Positions 23,311-33,218 of a stretch of 64,000 bases of DNA are shown one piece after another. The notes beneath the pieces are model-generated. The model had not been told where the DNA came from. It saw only the letters and a program-made list of their open reading frames with translations, and made no database searches. Source of the stretch: Patiria miniata (taxonomy: Eukaryota; Echinodermata; Asteroidea; Valvatida; Asterinidae); the NCBI RefSeq assembly GCF_015706575.1, contig NW_024037059.1, forward strand, positions 32,064,129 to 32,128,128, in the 5' to 3' direction. How positions within the stretch are numbered: the stretch's first letter is position 1; each line of letters starts with the position of its first letter. A program made the translations under genes and the position numbers.

Positions 23311-24772
23311 TAAACCATTTATTAGGCCCAATAATATTAGCCCCAAAATAATTGAACCAACATCTCCGTCAATTTGAATTAACGTTAAACAAGGGAAAAC
23401 CTTACAGATGTAGGGCCAGGATGAGGTATGTTGCACCATGTGTTGGTGGGCTGAGGGCCAAGCTCGCCATGTTGAACTTTTTTCTTACGTGTTGTTTGAC
23501 AATTTACCAGTTCAGATATGTTGAAGTTGATGAAAAGAGTATACATTTTTTTGTAATTGCTGCAACTAATAATAGTTATTTTCATAATAAAAAGTAATCA
23601 AATTATCAGCAAGCTTTGGCTTGAGTAGGATTGAAGCTGAGTGATAGTACGTTTTTTTTTTGTCCTCAAAGTTTTCACGGAACATGGGCGCCACCATCTT
23701 GGATTGCGTGCGCCCTAACCCGTCATTTATTTACTTTTTATGTTTTTTTTTCTCAAAAATAGTTTATGTCCACCAGTTGTCCACCCAAGTTTGCTTAAAG
23801 GGAATGTACATCATTGGCTTTTGCTGTAATTTTCAAAAATGAACTATTTGAGGGGATAGTAAAATAGATCAAATATTGTTACACTGACATGTTTGAAGTT
23901 TTGTGTTCGGAAATGCTGGAAAAGCCAAGAAAAACAAAAATGTTCAAGTAGTCTGGTTCCCTGACTCCACCAAAGATGAAATGGATCAATTTATAGATGC
24001 CGGAAAATTGTAAGGTAAGGGAACCAGTCTAGCTGGCCTGCACCCGTTCATGAACATGTGACCAATAGCAAACAAAATTTTAACTGAAACAAATGGTAAA
24101 TGTGGAGCAGTAGTTGAAAAATAGTTGGGTTTTTCCAACGGTGGTCGGCCGACCACGGTTGGAAATTTATACAAAAATACCATTTTCTTGAAAATGACTT
24201 CACACCAGGTGCCATAATTTTACAGGATGCTTTAGACTGTCATTAACCAACATCCTAGTAAGGTTTTTCGTAAAAACTTGGTAGTTTTATTTGTTGATGT
24301 TTGCAAATGTTGTATATTCCCTTTAAATTGTTTTCATATTGACTGGTTAATTTAAATGGATAATGGGGACATTTTTTGAAAACAAGTAATTTTTTTATTT
24401 TGATTTATTTTTTCTCCCAAAAATTATTTCAATTTATTTAATATGTTTCATGTTAATATGATTTTCCTTACAGCAAATAACTATAACTTTCCTAATTTAC
24501 TCATTTGCAGATACAATGAATACATACAAAACAAGACTCAGGCAGACAGTCAGCAGCATACCATCACCAGTTTTATTACAACTGGTACACATAGCAGCAG
24601 TTTTTTTTTTAAATGAGGTCTCGGTCTCGGTCTTGGACTTTGAGGTCTCGGTCTCGGTCTCGAATGGGGAAGTCTCGGTCTTGGTCTCGGTCTCGGACTA
24701 TGAGGTCTCGGTCTCGGTCTCGGACTTTGAGGTCTTGACTCCAACACTGATGTGGGGTCAAAATGGGCTAGA

Positions 24773-25440
24773 AATCATTTTAAGGGTGCAACCTTGTATA
24801 AAATTACCATAGACACCAGTGCTAAATGCCCATACTTCAAAATTCTTTTAAAAATACTCAGAACTCTCACATGTATATAAGCTGCACAGAAAAATGATGA
24901 TGAACATGTCTTCTTTCATTTTCTGTTCATTTTTTGGTGGGTTGACATTGACTTTTTGAGATATTCTCAGGCAAAGAAGACGTCCCCGAATATTTTCCCC
25001 AAAGCGGAAAAGTAGCCATCTTGAAAAACGATCCCTCCACAACATGGCAAAATAGCGCCACTTTCGAGCCCAATTGCATCCAAAATGCTCAGAATTGGTA
25101 AAAAGATTTGGAGACCTTTTCGAACGATTTTTCCACGACTTTTAGGTCAGCTTTACCAGTGACCAGTATTGACGTTTCGGCATCAATAACGACATGAAGT
25201 TTAGAATTTCTTCTGTTATAATTTAACATTTCAATCATACTAGCAGAAGTAAACAAAAACAAATGTAGCACTTTAATGACTAACTAAAGAAAACATTTGT
25301 GCATAAGCTTTCGTAGCACCAAATACTTCAGATGCAATTAAGAAAAAATACTGAGTATTTTTAAAAGAATTTTGAAGTATGGGCATTTAGCACTGGTGTC
25401 TATGGTAATTTTAATATAAGGTTGCACCCTTAAAATGATT
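24773..25440. repeat. Foldback element with 89-bp arms
   Basis: Arms 24773-24861 and 25352-25440 mirror each other (AATCATTTTAAGGGTGCAAC, CATAGACACCAGTGCTAAAT, CCCATACTTCAAAATTCTTT). The 490-bp centre has no recognised coding. It lies between the right end of hAT-1 and the right arm of element X. Confidence 0.7.
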
Positions 25441-25551
25441 CCCGTAATTTGTAAAAAAGCGTAAAAATGAGGCAAAGAAAATCACTGCTGAAGGCTAAAA
25501 AAGCTGTCAATCATTGAACTGATTGCTCTGGGCAGGGGCTTTAACTTTATT

Positions 25552-25990
25552 CCCACCCTTAGAAACCTTAAAGGTCGACCATCCTTCGCTTCTTCCCAAT
25601 CATTCTTTATAATGAGACTTCGTTTAAAATGGGAGGGAGAGTAAGACCGTCTGACTCGCATCCATTCAAACTGCTGATGCTGATAACAAATCCTCATTTC
25701 CTTCGCCTTTAAATCAATTTTAATTCACGTCGGCAATTTTCTTGTTATTGTCCACCAATTCCCTGATTTTTGCCAGCACGTACCGGCTCTTTTTTTGCAT
25801 AAAACACTTCTCTCTCAGAAAAAGGCAAAACTTGACAAAATTAATCACCGGTGGCGGCCCCCTAAAATTAAAAAAACATCCCCGTCCTTTTAACTGATAT
25901 GACTTGAAATGTATAGCGTAAAGTGCCTGACACGCTGCTTTCGTTACACACAAACTCGTCCGCTGCACGTGCAGCAAGCACCGTTAATAC
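25552..25990. other. Unassigned sequence
   Basis: No exon or repeat partner was recognised. The 85-residue minus-strand open frame at 25720-25977 has no familiar motif. Confidence 0.35.
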
Positions 25991-25995
25991 TTATA

Positions 25996-26062
25996 ATTAT
26001 CTCGTGCGCACGAGATAATTATCTCGTTCGCACGAGATATATGTCGTGCGCACGAGATAAAT
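25996..26062. repeat. Triple palindrome ATCTCGTGCGCACGAGAT
   Basis: Three nearly identical 18-bp palindromes follow one another, spaced by AATT or ATATGT; the second and third differ by a base or two (TTCG, GTCG). Each could pair with itself or with its neighbours. Confidence 0.8.
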
Positions 26063-26151
26063 AATTTTGGATGTCCCTTTAGGGGCTCCGTAGTTTTACG
26101 TGCCGGCGCCATCTTTAAAATGTTAAAAGTTGTGATTTTGAAGAATCAATC

Positions 26152-26228
26152 CTTTCAAACACAACGTTTGGACGTTGTGTTAATTAGCAAAGATTTGTAT
26201 TAAATGTACGTACCCCTTTCGTGCCTTT
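26152..26228 (+). repeat. 77-bp repeat with AACACAACGTTTGGACGTTG
   Basis: The same block recurs at 27736-27812 with one small gap. It contains the palindromic CAACGTTTGGACGTTG. The two copies flank repeat R copy 3 and may mark the limits of a larger duplicated or inserted unit. Confidence 0.65.
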
Positions 26229-26229
26229 A

Positions 26230-26869
26230 CAATCACAGATACAGGTTTTTTTTTGCGAAAAACGCGGCTGACATAATCCATATCGTACAGGCTTCGCGAC
26301 TTTTGAATCATATTAATTTTTTTCGTACGTGACGTTACGTGCAAAGCTAAGCACGCGAGCGCATTATGGGCGCGCCCGGCGTGCAATCATGATGCCCGCG
26401 CAGTAGTACGCTGTGAATAGCCATTCAGTGTCATTACGTCATCATCACAGCCAGGGGTTAGTGTAAGGAACGAATGAATGAATTTGACGCCATATTGGTG
26501 AGACCGGCTGGTGATCTACAAAGGACAACTTGCCGTCTTTATAGACAGCATGATTAATTTTGTACATCGGTGTTCACTTAACTTATATTTTGACCACCAC
26601 CACTGACCAAGGTTGACTATTTTTCTAGCGTCGTGGTTTACTTTTTTTTAATGCCGCAGTTCACTTTTTCGGTGTTTTTGGAAATAATAATCACTACGAA
26701 AATGTGTCTTTTTTTTTACAACATCATAATATGTGTACGTGACCAAAATGCGCGTCAACTGTTGATACAACGCGCGCTGACTGGGGGCGAATTGGTCAAT
26801 ATGCAAAGTTTACTGTGTGAATCGTGGACATATAATAAAACCATTGATCTCCGTATACAATGATTATTT
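26230..26869. other. Unassigned sequence
   Basis: Contains CpG-rich stretches (about 26330-26410). The open frame at 26633-26863 shows no known motif. No gene call. Confidence 0.35.
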
Positions 26870-27530
26870 TTAATGTCTTTTTTTTAGGGGGGTAGTCGTT
26901 GCCTTGTCTTTAACTTCACGGCAGTTTTTTAAGGGACAATACCTGGAACATTGATTTTGTTTTCCATTGTCCCTCCTAAGGACATGATACAAAAAAAATA
27001 GAACAAATACATTTTGTATGTGTGCCAGGCAGAAGGGCATATGTGGATATGCCCTTATGCAATAGCGCGTAATGACCAAAATGTTCCCAGCAAAAGGGCA
27101 TATGCAGCAAACTGCCTCTATTTTAATGAAATGTAAACATTTTTGTCAGAAATTACTACCAGTTGTTCCAAAACTTATGATTCATACGTGTGACAAGTTT
27201 CAAATTCGTACGATTTATATTACGTGTGGGGGAACATTGGATCCAGAACGCGTCAGAACGCTCATATGCCCTTTGACCCCTTCACCCGATGTGCTCTCCT
27301 GCGTATCCAGCATCTCAAAATCTGCAAGAAGGCGCAAGAATCTCACAATAGTGAAACAGCATGGGTAGATATAGAGCACAATGTATAAATAAACTTGAAG
27401 AGTTAATTAGATTTTTAAAGAATCAATTCTACGGTTTTCCCATCTTGTTTCCCTATGAGTAGCCGTGGTTTTGTCTGCCCGTTGCAAAATATAATTGTTC
27501 ACAGTCCCGATTTCGCTTCGATCAGCTTTA
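26870..27530 (+). repeat. Dispersed repeat R, copy 3 (partial)
   Basis: Shares with copies 1 and 2 the blocks around TTTTAAGGGACAA, CCATTGTCCCTCCTAAGGAC, ATGAGTAGCCGTGGTT and CACAGTCCCGATTTCGCTTC. An insertion-like stretch (about 27010-27290, AAAGGGCATATG words) is absent from the other copies. Confidence 0.6.
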
Positions 27531-27735
27531 TATCAACCTCGTCCCCAGGGTGTCGAGCAGTACGCGCCCATCACTACCTGCTCTCTCACCCTTCTAATGG
27601 ATCATTTGCAACCTCGTGCCCCGTGGGTACGATCTTGCAGCGCCATGTTGTTTCCCATCATGCCTTGCGCGATCGTACCCCTGGAATTGTGTAATTTAAA
27701 TGTGCCAAAATACGGCACATTATAATTAGGGCTCC

Positions 27736-27812
27736 TTTTCAAACACAACGTTTGGACGTTGTGTTATTAGCAAAGATTTGTATTAAATGTACGTACCCCT
27801 TTCTTGCCTTGA
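27736..27812 (+). repeat. Second copy of the 77-bp repeat
   Basis: Matches 26152-26228 through CAACGTTTGGACGTTGTGTT and ATTAAATGTACGTACCCCTT. Confidence 0.65.
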
Positions 27813-28670
27813 CTGGAATCCTGGTGCTGCACAATTTTAACGTGTTTTTAGATTGGGTTATGATCGAAATAAGCTTTATGTGGCCTCTCTGGACTCCCAT
27901 ATATTTGCACTAAGTTTAGTCGGGCACCATTTGCAGTCATCAGCCGACATTTGAAGCAAAAAAATCAGGTAAAAAAAAAAAAGCCGCGTCGCCGCACAAC
28001 TTTTTGGGCAAGTTCCATACCAGAAACCGGAGACTTTTTTTGGGGGGGGGGGGGGGGCCTAAACTGGAATAAAAGAGTAATGAACCAGTCTTAACGGCCG
28101 TTTAGACCTTGCAGAGTCATGACCGTGATGACGCGCAGGTCACAGGTCACGCAAAATCCAACCAATCAGAGCGTAAATTCATCAGAGTATCCCAGCGTCC
28201 TGTTTGCAGGGCGGGGGGGGGGGGCCAAACACGATTTATTTAGAGCGGGGGGGGGGGGGTACACAAACACGATTTATTTAATTAAAGCCCTTTAATTACA
28301 AAGCCCCCTCTACGGGCAGGTGCGCGTACTATACTTGCGCGTGCGCGTAGGGCCAGTGTAACATTGACCTACTAACGACTGGAACTAAGCCTAGTCTATT
28401 CAGCAGTCTGCGAAAAACGTCGCATACACCGCGTACAGCAGCTACGTACATGTAGGCCGCCTATTTCGTGTGTCAAATTAAAATAGGCGATTTTGACGTG
28501 TACTGTACTACCACCAGTCGACTATGGCCACCATCGACATGTAAGGTCATGCAAATTGACGTATGCTACAAGTACAATGACCATATCGATACATGCTGTG
28601 TTTTTTAATATTATCAGCAGATGTCTGAAGTGCATGAAGTAAGTTGTGCCATGACCATGGCCCTAGCCTA
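27813..28670. other. Unassigned sequence with poly-G runs
   Basis: Three G runs of 9 or more (about 28041, 28211, 28245) and the word ACACGATTTATTTA repeated (28228, 28266). No coding evidence. Confidence 0.35.
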
Positions 28671-28684
28671 GCCTACATGTAGGC

Positions 28685-28767
28685 TAGCTGGAGTTACCCA
28701 GCCCTGAGTTTTATCATTGGGTTGTGACAACCCAATGATAAAACTCAGGGCTGGGTAACTCCAGCTA
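28685..28767. mobile_element. Perfect-hairpin insertion with 9-bp target duplication
   Basis: Two 41-bp arms are perfect reverse complements around a single central base at 28726; the ends read TAGCTGG and CCAGCTA. The 9-mer CATGTAGGC flanks both sides (28676-28684, 28768-28776). The TAG termini and 9-bp duplication match the longer foldbacks at 29369 and 30623, which suggests Mutator-like (MULE) mobilisation; that family link is inferred. Confidence 0.75.
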
Positions 28768-28912
28768 CATGTAGGCCTACAAAATTGTGTAGTTTAACTT
28801 TAGGGCGATCGTGAAGTGTAGGGCCCGGTTCCTAGTATTTTTTGTACTAGTATAACTTTAAGCCTTTAAGGGAACAAAATCCACTTTAAAATTAACGGAC
28901 CTACCAAACTAG

Positions 28913-29028
28913 TAGTCCGAGTAACTTGGACCCAACTTATCGCCTTTTTAACATTTGGACATGGTCTATCGCCAGACCATGTCCAAATGTTAAAAAGGCG
29001 ATAAGTTGGGTCCAAGTTACTCGGACTT
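28913..29028. mobile_element. Second perfect-hairpin insertion with 9-bp target duplication
   Basis: Arms of 54 bp (28914-28967, 28974-29027) are perfect reverse complements with a 6-base loop. Including one base each side, the ends read TAGTCCG and CGGACTT. The 9-mer CCAAACTAG flanks both sides (28904-28912, 29029-29037). It is not the same sequence as the hairpin at 28685. Confidence 0.75.
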
Positions 29029-29189
29029 CCAAACTAGGCCCTAGTTGGTGACATTCACAATAAACAGGTAGGCCTATGTCCTAGAGGGCTGGGTTTTGAT
29101 TTTTTTGGGGGAAATTCGGGGGTAAAACTTCTAAAAAAAATGTCGATGACAACGCGGCGACAACACGCGACCCGTAAATAAAGATGGTG

Positions 29190-30330
29190 ATCACCGCGCG
29201 ATGTACCGTGACTCGTGAGCAACAACCAGACTCTTCGCAGATGACAGTGTACTCTACTGAAGAATTTCATCACCTGTACTGTAGACAGTGCCTACCTTCA
29301 AGAAGATCTGAATGCACTTCAAGTGTGGGAGACTGAGTGGCTCATGGAATTCAACGCAACTAAGTGCCTAGCCCCATAAATGTGGCCTATTTACTGGACT
29401 GCCTCCGTAAACATAGGCCACACATCCACATGTACAAAAATCGTGTCGACTTTGCCAAATTTTGATTTTCACATTTAGGCTTAGTTTGTAGGATTTTTTT
29501 GCTTTAGAAGCATACTCACCCTCTTTATAGGCTAGTCAGAAAGTGCTGCCTTTTTCAGATGTCTAATTTTTGTGAAATTTCATGTTGAAATTTTGATACA
29601 CAAACGTGTAAAAATGAATCTGGAAATTTCACGAAAAATATACATCTGAAAAAGGCAGCACTTTCTGATTAGCCTATAAAGAGGGTGAGTATGCTTCTAA
29701 AGCAAAAAAAACCTACAAACTAAGCCTAAATGTGAAAATCAAAATTTGGCAAAGTCGACACGATTTTTGTACATGTGGATGTGTGGCCTATGTTTACGGA
29801 GGCAGTCCAGTAAATAGGCCACATTTATGGGGCTACTAAGTGCCAAGTCCTACGTATCACCAACAAATGCACTCCAAATTCCAATCACAATGACCTACAC
29901 CATCCACGGGCACGAATTGGAACTCGTAGACTCGGCCAAATACCTAGGAGTGCATATAGACTCGAAGCTAAACTTCAACATACACGTAGATACAGTCACC
30001 AAGAAGGCAAATTCTACCCGTGCCTTCTTGAGCCGCAACCTCAGTCATTGCAGCTGAAAGATCAAGGAAAGTAGCTACACCATGTTTGTCAGACCAATAG
30101 TAGAATATGCATCAACATCATGGAACCCCCACACTCAACGTAACATTAAAAAACTGGAACAAGTTCAGCGTAGCTCAGCAAGATTTGTGACAGGCGACTA
30201 TGACTGGTCAAGCAGTGCTACTGACATGATCAAAGATATTCATTGGCGTTCCCTAGCTGATAGACGGTACTTAGCTGGGCTGGAAATGATGTACCGATTC
30301 GGTTCGACTATACTCGTCTTTTGAGGACCG
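29190..30330 (+). pseudogene. LINE reverse transcriptase fragment split by a foldback
   Basis: LFADDSVLY at about 29232-29258 is the (Y/F)ADD catalytic motif. DSAYLQEDLNALQVWETEWL and MEFNATKC follow up to 29368, where a foldback (29369-29835) interrupts. On the far side the frame resumes with TKCQVLRITNK, DSAKYLGVHIDSKLNFN, a stop after FLSRNLSHCS, then MFVRPIVEYASTSWNPHTQR and EQVQRSSARFVTGDYD. This is the palm-to-thumb and C-terminal part of a jockey/CR1-type non-LTR element. 5' truncation, a frame disruption just after FADD, and at least one stop make it dead. Clade is from memory of motif style. Confidence 0.88.
29369..29835. mobile_element. Foldback (MULE-like) element inside the LINE
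   Basis: The whole 467-bp element is a long inverted repeat: arms of about 200 bp starting TAGCCCCATAAATGTGGCCT meet around 29590. The 9-mer CTAAGTGCC flanks it (29360-29368, 29836-29844), and deleting the element and one copy restores the LINE frame across ATKC. Long terminal inverted repeats with a 9-bp duplication are typical of Mutator-like elements. A related, larger copy is at 30623-32863. Confidence 0.92.
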
Positions 30331-30338
30331 CACTCTAT

Positions 30339-30361
30339 GGAAGGAAGGAAGGAAGGAAGGA
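30339..30361 (+). repeat. GGAA microsatellite
   Basis: About five to six tandem GGAA units at the 3' end of the LINE fragment, perhaps its tail. Confidence 0.7.
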
Positions 30362-30758
30362 GTACGCACGGCGCGCTGAATCGCAAGGCACAAACCGCTC
30401 AGGAAAATCGTGATTTCTACCCCAAAAATCTGTTCAAAATTGCATTAAAATTGAGACAAGTCTGCTTTTGATTGTAATGGTGATTTTTGAGCAATAAAAA
30501 ACATTTTTGACTCTAATTTGATCAAAACAAAACAGGGGCCCTAGACTTCATGATCGCCTAGTTTAGGACACCCTTTTCTGTTAAGTTCTTAAATGGAAAG
30601 ATTCCCATATCTGGCTGCTGGCTAGCCCCATAAATGTGGCCAATTTACTGGACTACCTCCGTAAATAAAGGCCACACTTCCACCATGTACGAAAACTTGT
30701 CGAACTTTGTCAAATTTTGATTTTCACATTTGGGCTTAGGCCAAAAAAAATAATTAGT

Positions 30759-31076
30759 CGGTCTCTGGTCGGCGCGCGCGTTGATTTTAATCATGCGTGT
30801 CAATCTTTCTTAGCTCCAACAGCGCCCTCTATTGCTGCACCTCATTTCTTTTTACCAAAGAGCACCAAGGAATGGGAAATTGCACCAAGGCAAATGATCG
30901 AGAGCACCAAGGCAAATTATGGAGGACACCAATGTACATGAGGACACCAAAAAAGCAAAATAGTACCCCACCTTGTCTGTACAATCCAAGCTTGAAAAAA
31001 AAAGAAGAAAAAAGAGAGAAAAAAAAAAAGCCGCGTTGCCGCGTCAATTCCGGAACTTTGGTCTGACCAGAGACCG
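30759..31076. mobile_element. Small nested MITE-like element
   Basis: The 12-bp inverted ends CGGTCTCTGGTC bound 318 bp set within A/T runs that interrupt the left arm of the larger foldback. A GCCGCG(T)(T/C)GCCGC block near 31030 recurs near 27983. Confidence 0.6.
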
Positions 31077-31145
31077 AATATTTTTTTTTTTTGGCCTTGG
31101 CCTTGTTTGTAGTTTATTTTTGCTCTAGAAGCATACTCACCCTCT

Positions 31146-32744
31146 TAAAAAAAATCTGCTTCCAATTCCGTTTGTTCAAATATACAAGCGCAGCGACTTT
31201 GAACATTGCGCACTGGCCGTATGACACAGCGAAAAATAAACAATGATCTAATCGCATGTACCCCGGACGATACCCTACCGTGATGCTGCGCCATTCATAT
31301 GAACATAATACGTACACGCATTCGCTATGAAAGCAATAAGCACGTGCTGTTTTGTGCTGCGTAGATACAACGCTACGTAAGGACGTACGTTTCATCAACA
31401 TGTGACGTACAGAGCGTTCTGTGGACCACACCATTTTTCGGTATTGGGTGTGCTTTCCTAAGGTCAATATTTAGAAGCATTTCAACTGTTTCAAAATTAC
31501 AAATAATATTTTTTATTAAGTCCGAAACATTTTACTGTTTGAAAATAAGTTCTTCAATGCCGAAACATAATTTTCGTAAAGGATTTATTCGAGAAACGAT
31601 GTAAAACTCCAAAGAAAGGTTAAAGCACCCCTACGATATCAATGGATCTGTCCATAAAGATGGCTGCACATGAGGAATTTTTTTCGAAGAATGTCGCTGT
31701 CGAAAAGTTGGATTTTTTCGTTGCTGATAACAGTTGGATAAGTTTGGTAAAAAGGGATCTGTTTGTTCTTAAGACAAAACCAATCAGCAAGTATTGCAAC
31801 AAAGCAAGTTTTTTTAGTGCTCCACAATGCGTTGCTTTCTCAAATGCTGAGGGAAAATTTGGTCGCGTAGTTCGCCGGCGTGGGCTGGCCCGCACGCCGG
31901 GTCGGTTGGGGCCGGGATAGGAAGCAATTCCCGGTGATTATTTCTCATTGTCATTATCTACAATTATATTTTTTAACATAACAAAAATGATATTACTCCT
32001 TCACATTGTGTTGTAGCATGTTGAAATTGCAATCGCTGACGACTTTTTCTGTCTGAGACCTCCATGGTTTTACAATTTCTCTTCCTGCCGATGGTTTTAT
32101 TGATGAATTTAAAATCGGAACTACTGCTACGGCAACTCTACAACTTAAAGCTTCTTGAAATTGAAACTTGGCTGTCACTGTCTCATGAGAATGAGATGGT
32201 TCTTATTGCTCCATGTAAAACCTTGTACATGCATGCCTAATTACTCCCTGTTTTAGTTTTAGATTGATTAAATTACTCTGACTTCAAAATTGAATTCAAT
32301 GAATAGTTACATGAATATGAAATGTTCATGTGATTTGTTCTCGCACTTATTGACAAAGTAAATCTCAACTTTTTATAAAACTTTGAGGAACTACTAAAAA
32401 TGATTAAACATCAGAGAGCATCGATCTGGGAACAATTTATACATTGTAAACATGTTCTAAAATTTGAAAACAGAAGAAACTTTACAAGAGCAAGAGTATC
32501 ATTGAAACAAATAAAACAAAATTTCTTGTAATTTTAAACACTTCTGCTGAAAAAAAAAAAAATCAGGGGAAAGTGGCAGGGGATCGCCTCAGATTGCACA
32601 ACAGAGCATCTAGAGTTCAAAATTTTTCGGGGCCCTTATGCAGGCCCCAGACCCCACGCCGTGAGGGCTTCGCGCTCCGCGCTTGCATTAGTCGTCGAAC
32701 CAAAATTACCACTATGCTATAATTTCACCCTGGCTAGAACCCTG
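31146..32744. mobile_element. Element A relative, second copy (B)
   Basis: Nearly collinear with 390-2114 but without the LINE fragment and without the left 100 bp. The right end retains CCTGGCTAGAACCCTG. It keeps the GGGGCC palindrome (about 32629-32646) that copy A lost. A 92-residue frame (31642-31917) begins MDLSIKMAAHEEFFSKNVAV and includes LVKRDLFVLKTKPISKYC. Confidence 0.8.
31642..31917 (+). other. Short conserved reading frame of unknown function
   Basis: I do not recognise this protein. The frame contains DFFVADNSWISLVKRDLFVL and KTKPISKYCNKASFF, then a basic, Arg-rich end. Related, damaged versions occur at 850-1080 (element A) and 39772-40056 (LIRFVVKSDLFILRTKQISI). Conservation of protein-like positions in three copies, one in an element with different termini, suggests a former exon, perhaps an N-terminal transposase exon or a captured host exon. 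Confidence 0.4.
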
Positions 32745-32922
32745 ACAAAGCTTAAATGTGAAAATCAAAATTTGACAAAAGTTTGACATGTTTTTGTACA
32801 TGGTGGAAGTGTGGCGTTTATTTATGGAGGTAGTCCAGTAAATTGGCCACATTTATGAGGCTAATATCTGGCCATCACTACTTTTTCCTTTCAGCAAGTA
32901 GTATCAGCCATCAGGCCCTATT

Positions 32923-33218
32923 TCCTAAAAAGTCAAATTTAGCAGGGAAAATATTGAAGTATTTACTGAGAAAACACAAATTTTCAAACCAGTCTCATAG
33001 GGTTTGTGCACAGGCATGACAGGGTGACAAGTGATGGGAATCTTTCTGATGGGAATCTTTCTTCGGTTTGTCCTAAAAAGTCAAATTTAGCAGGGAAAAT
33101 ATTGAAGTATTTACTGAGAAAACACAAATGTTCAGACCAGTCCCATAGGGTTTGTGCACAGGCATGACAGGGTGACAAGTGATGGGAAACTTTGTGATCG
33201 AAATCTTTCTTCGTTACC
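32923..33218 (+). repeat. 148-bp tandem duplication
   Basis: Two consecutive units beginning TCCTAAAAAGTCAAATTTAG (32923 and 33071) differ at only a few positions. Each ends near TGATGGGAA(T/A)CTTT. Confidence 0.85.

Larger units (their letters stand above)
21823..24749 (+). mobile_element. hAT transposon with GGTCTCG subterminal arrays (hAT-1)
   Basis: The termini CAGTGTTGGAGGTC and CAGTGTTGGAGTCA (read inward) are flanked by the perfect 8-bp direct repeat ATGTGGGG (21815-21822, 24750-24757). Dense GGTCTCG words fill about 21833-21965 and 24616-24735 and run in the same direction at both ends. The interior includes a BED-type zinc-finger exon (23104-23310) and a 170-bp inverted repeat pair. 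No hAT catalytic core or dimerisation domain was recognised, so it is probably non-autonomous. Its terminal sequence and layout match hAT-2 at 16737-17344. Confidence 0.9.
21551..25551. mobile_element. Nested 4-kb inverted-repeat element X
   Basis: Facing arms of ~113 bp (21551-21663 and 25438-25551) share ATAAAGTTAAAGCCCCTGCC, AATCAGTTCAATGATTGACA and CGCTTTTTTGCAAATTACGG with few mismatches. Between them lie a hAT element with its own 8-bp duplication (21823-24749) and a foldback (24773-25440), so the original X was much shorter. I saw no target duplication for X itself. Confidence 0.65.
30623..32863. mobile_element. Large foldback (MULE-like) element carrying other elements
   Basis: Its ends match those at 29369: TAGCCCCATAAATGTGGCC at the left and the inverse (GGCCACATTTATGAGGCTA) at the right, each ~110 bp. 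ATATCTGGC occurs at 30607-30615 and again at 32864-32872, giving a 9-bp duplication with 7 extra bases (TGCTGGC) on the left. The interior holds a small nested element (30759-31076) and a copy of element A lacking its left terminus (31146-32744). No MULE transposase was recognised. Confidence 0.75.

Noticed and set aside
24550-24747. Pro/Arg repeat protein (minus strand)
   Set aside because: It is only the translation of the GGTCTCG subterminal array of hAT-1.
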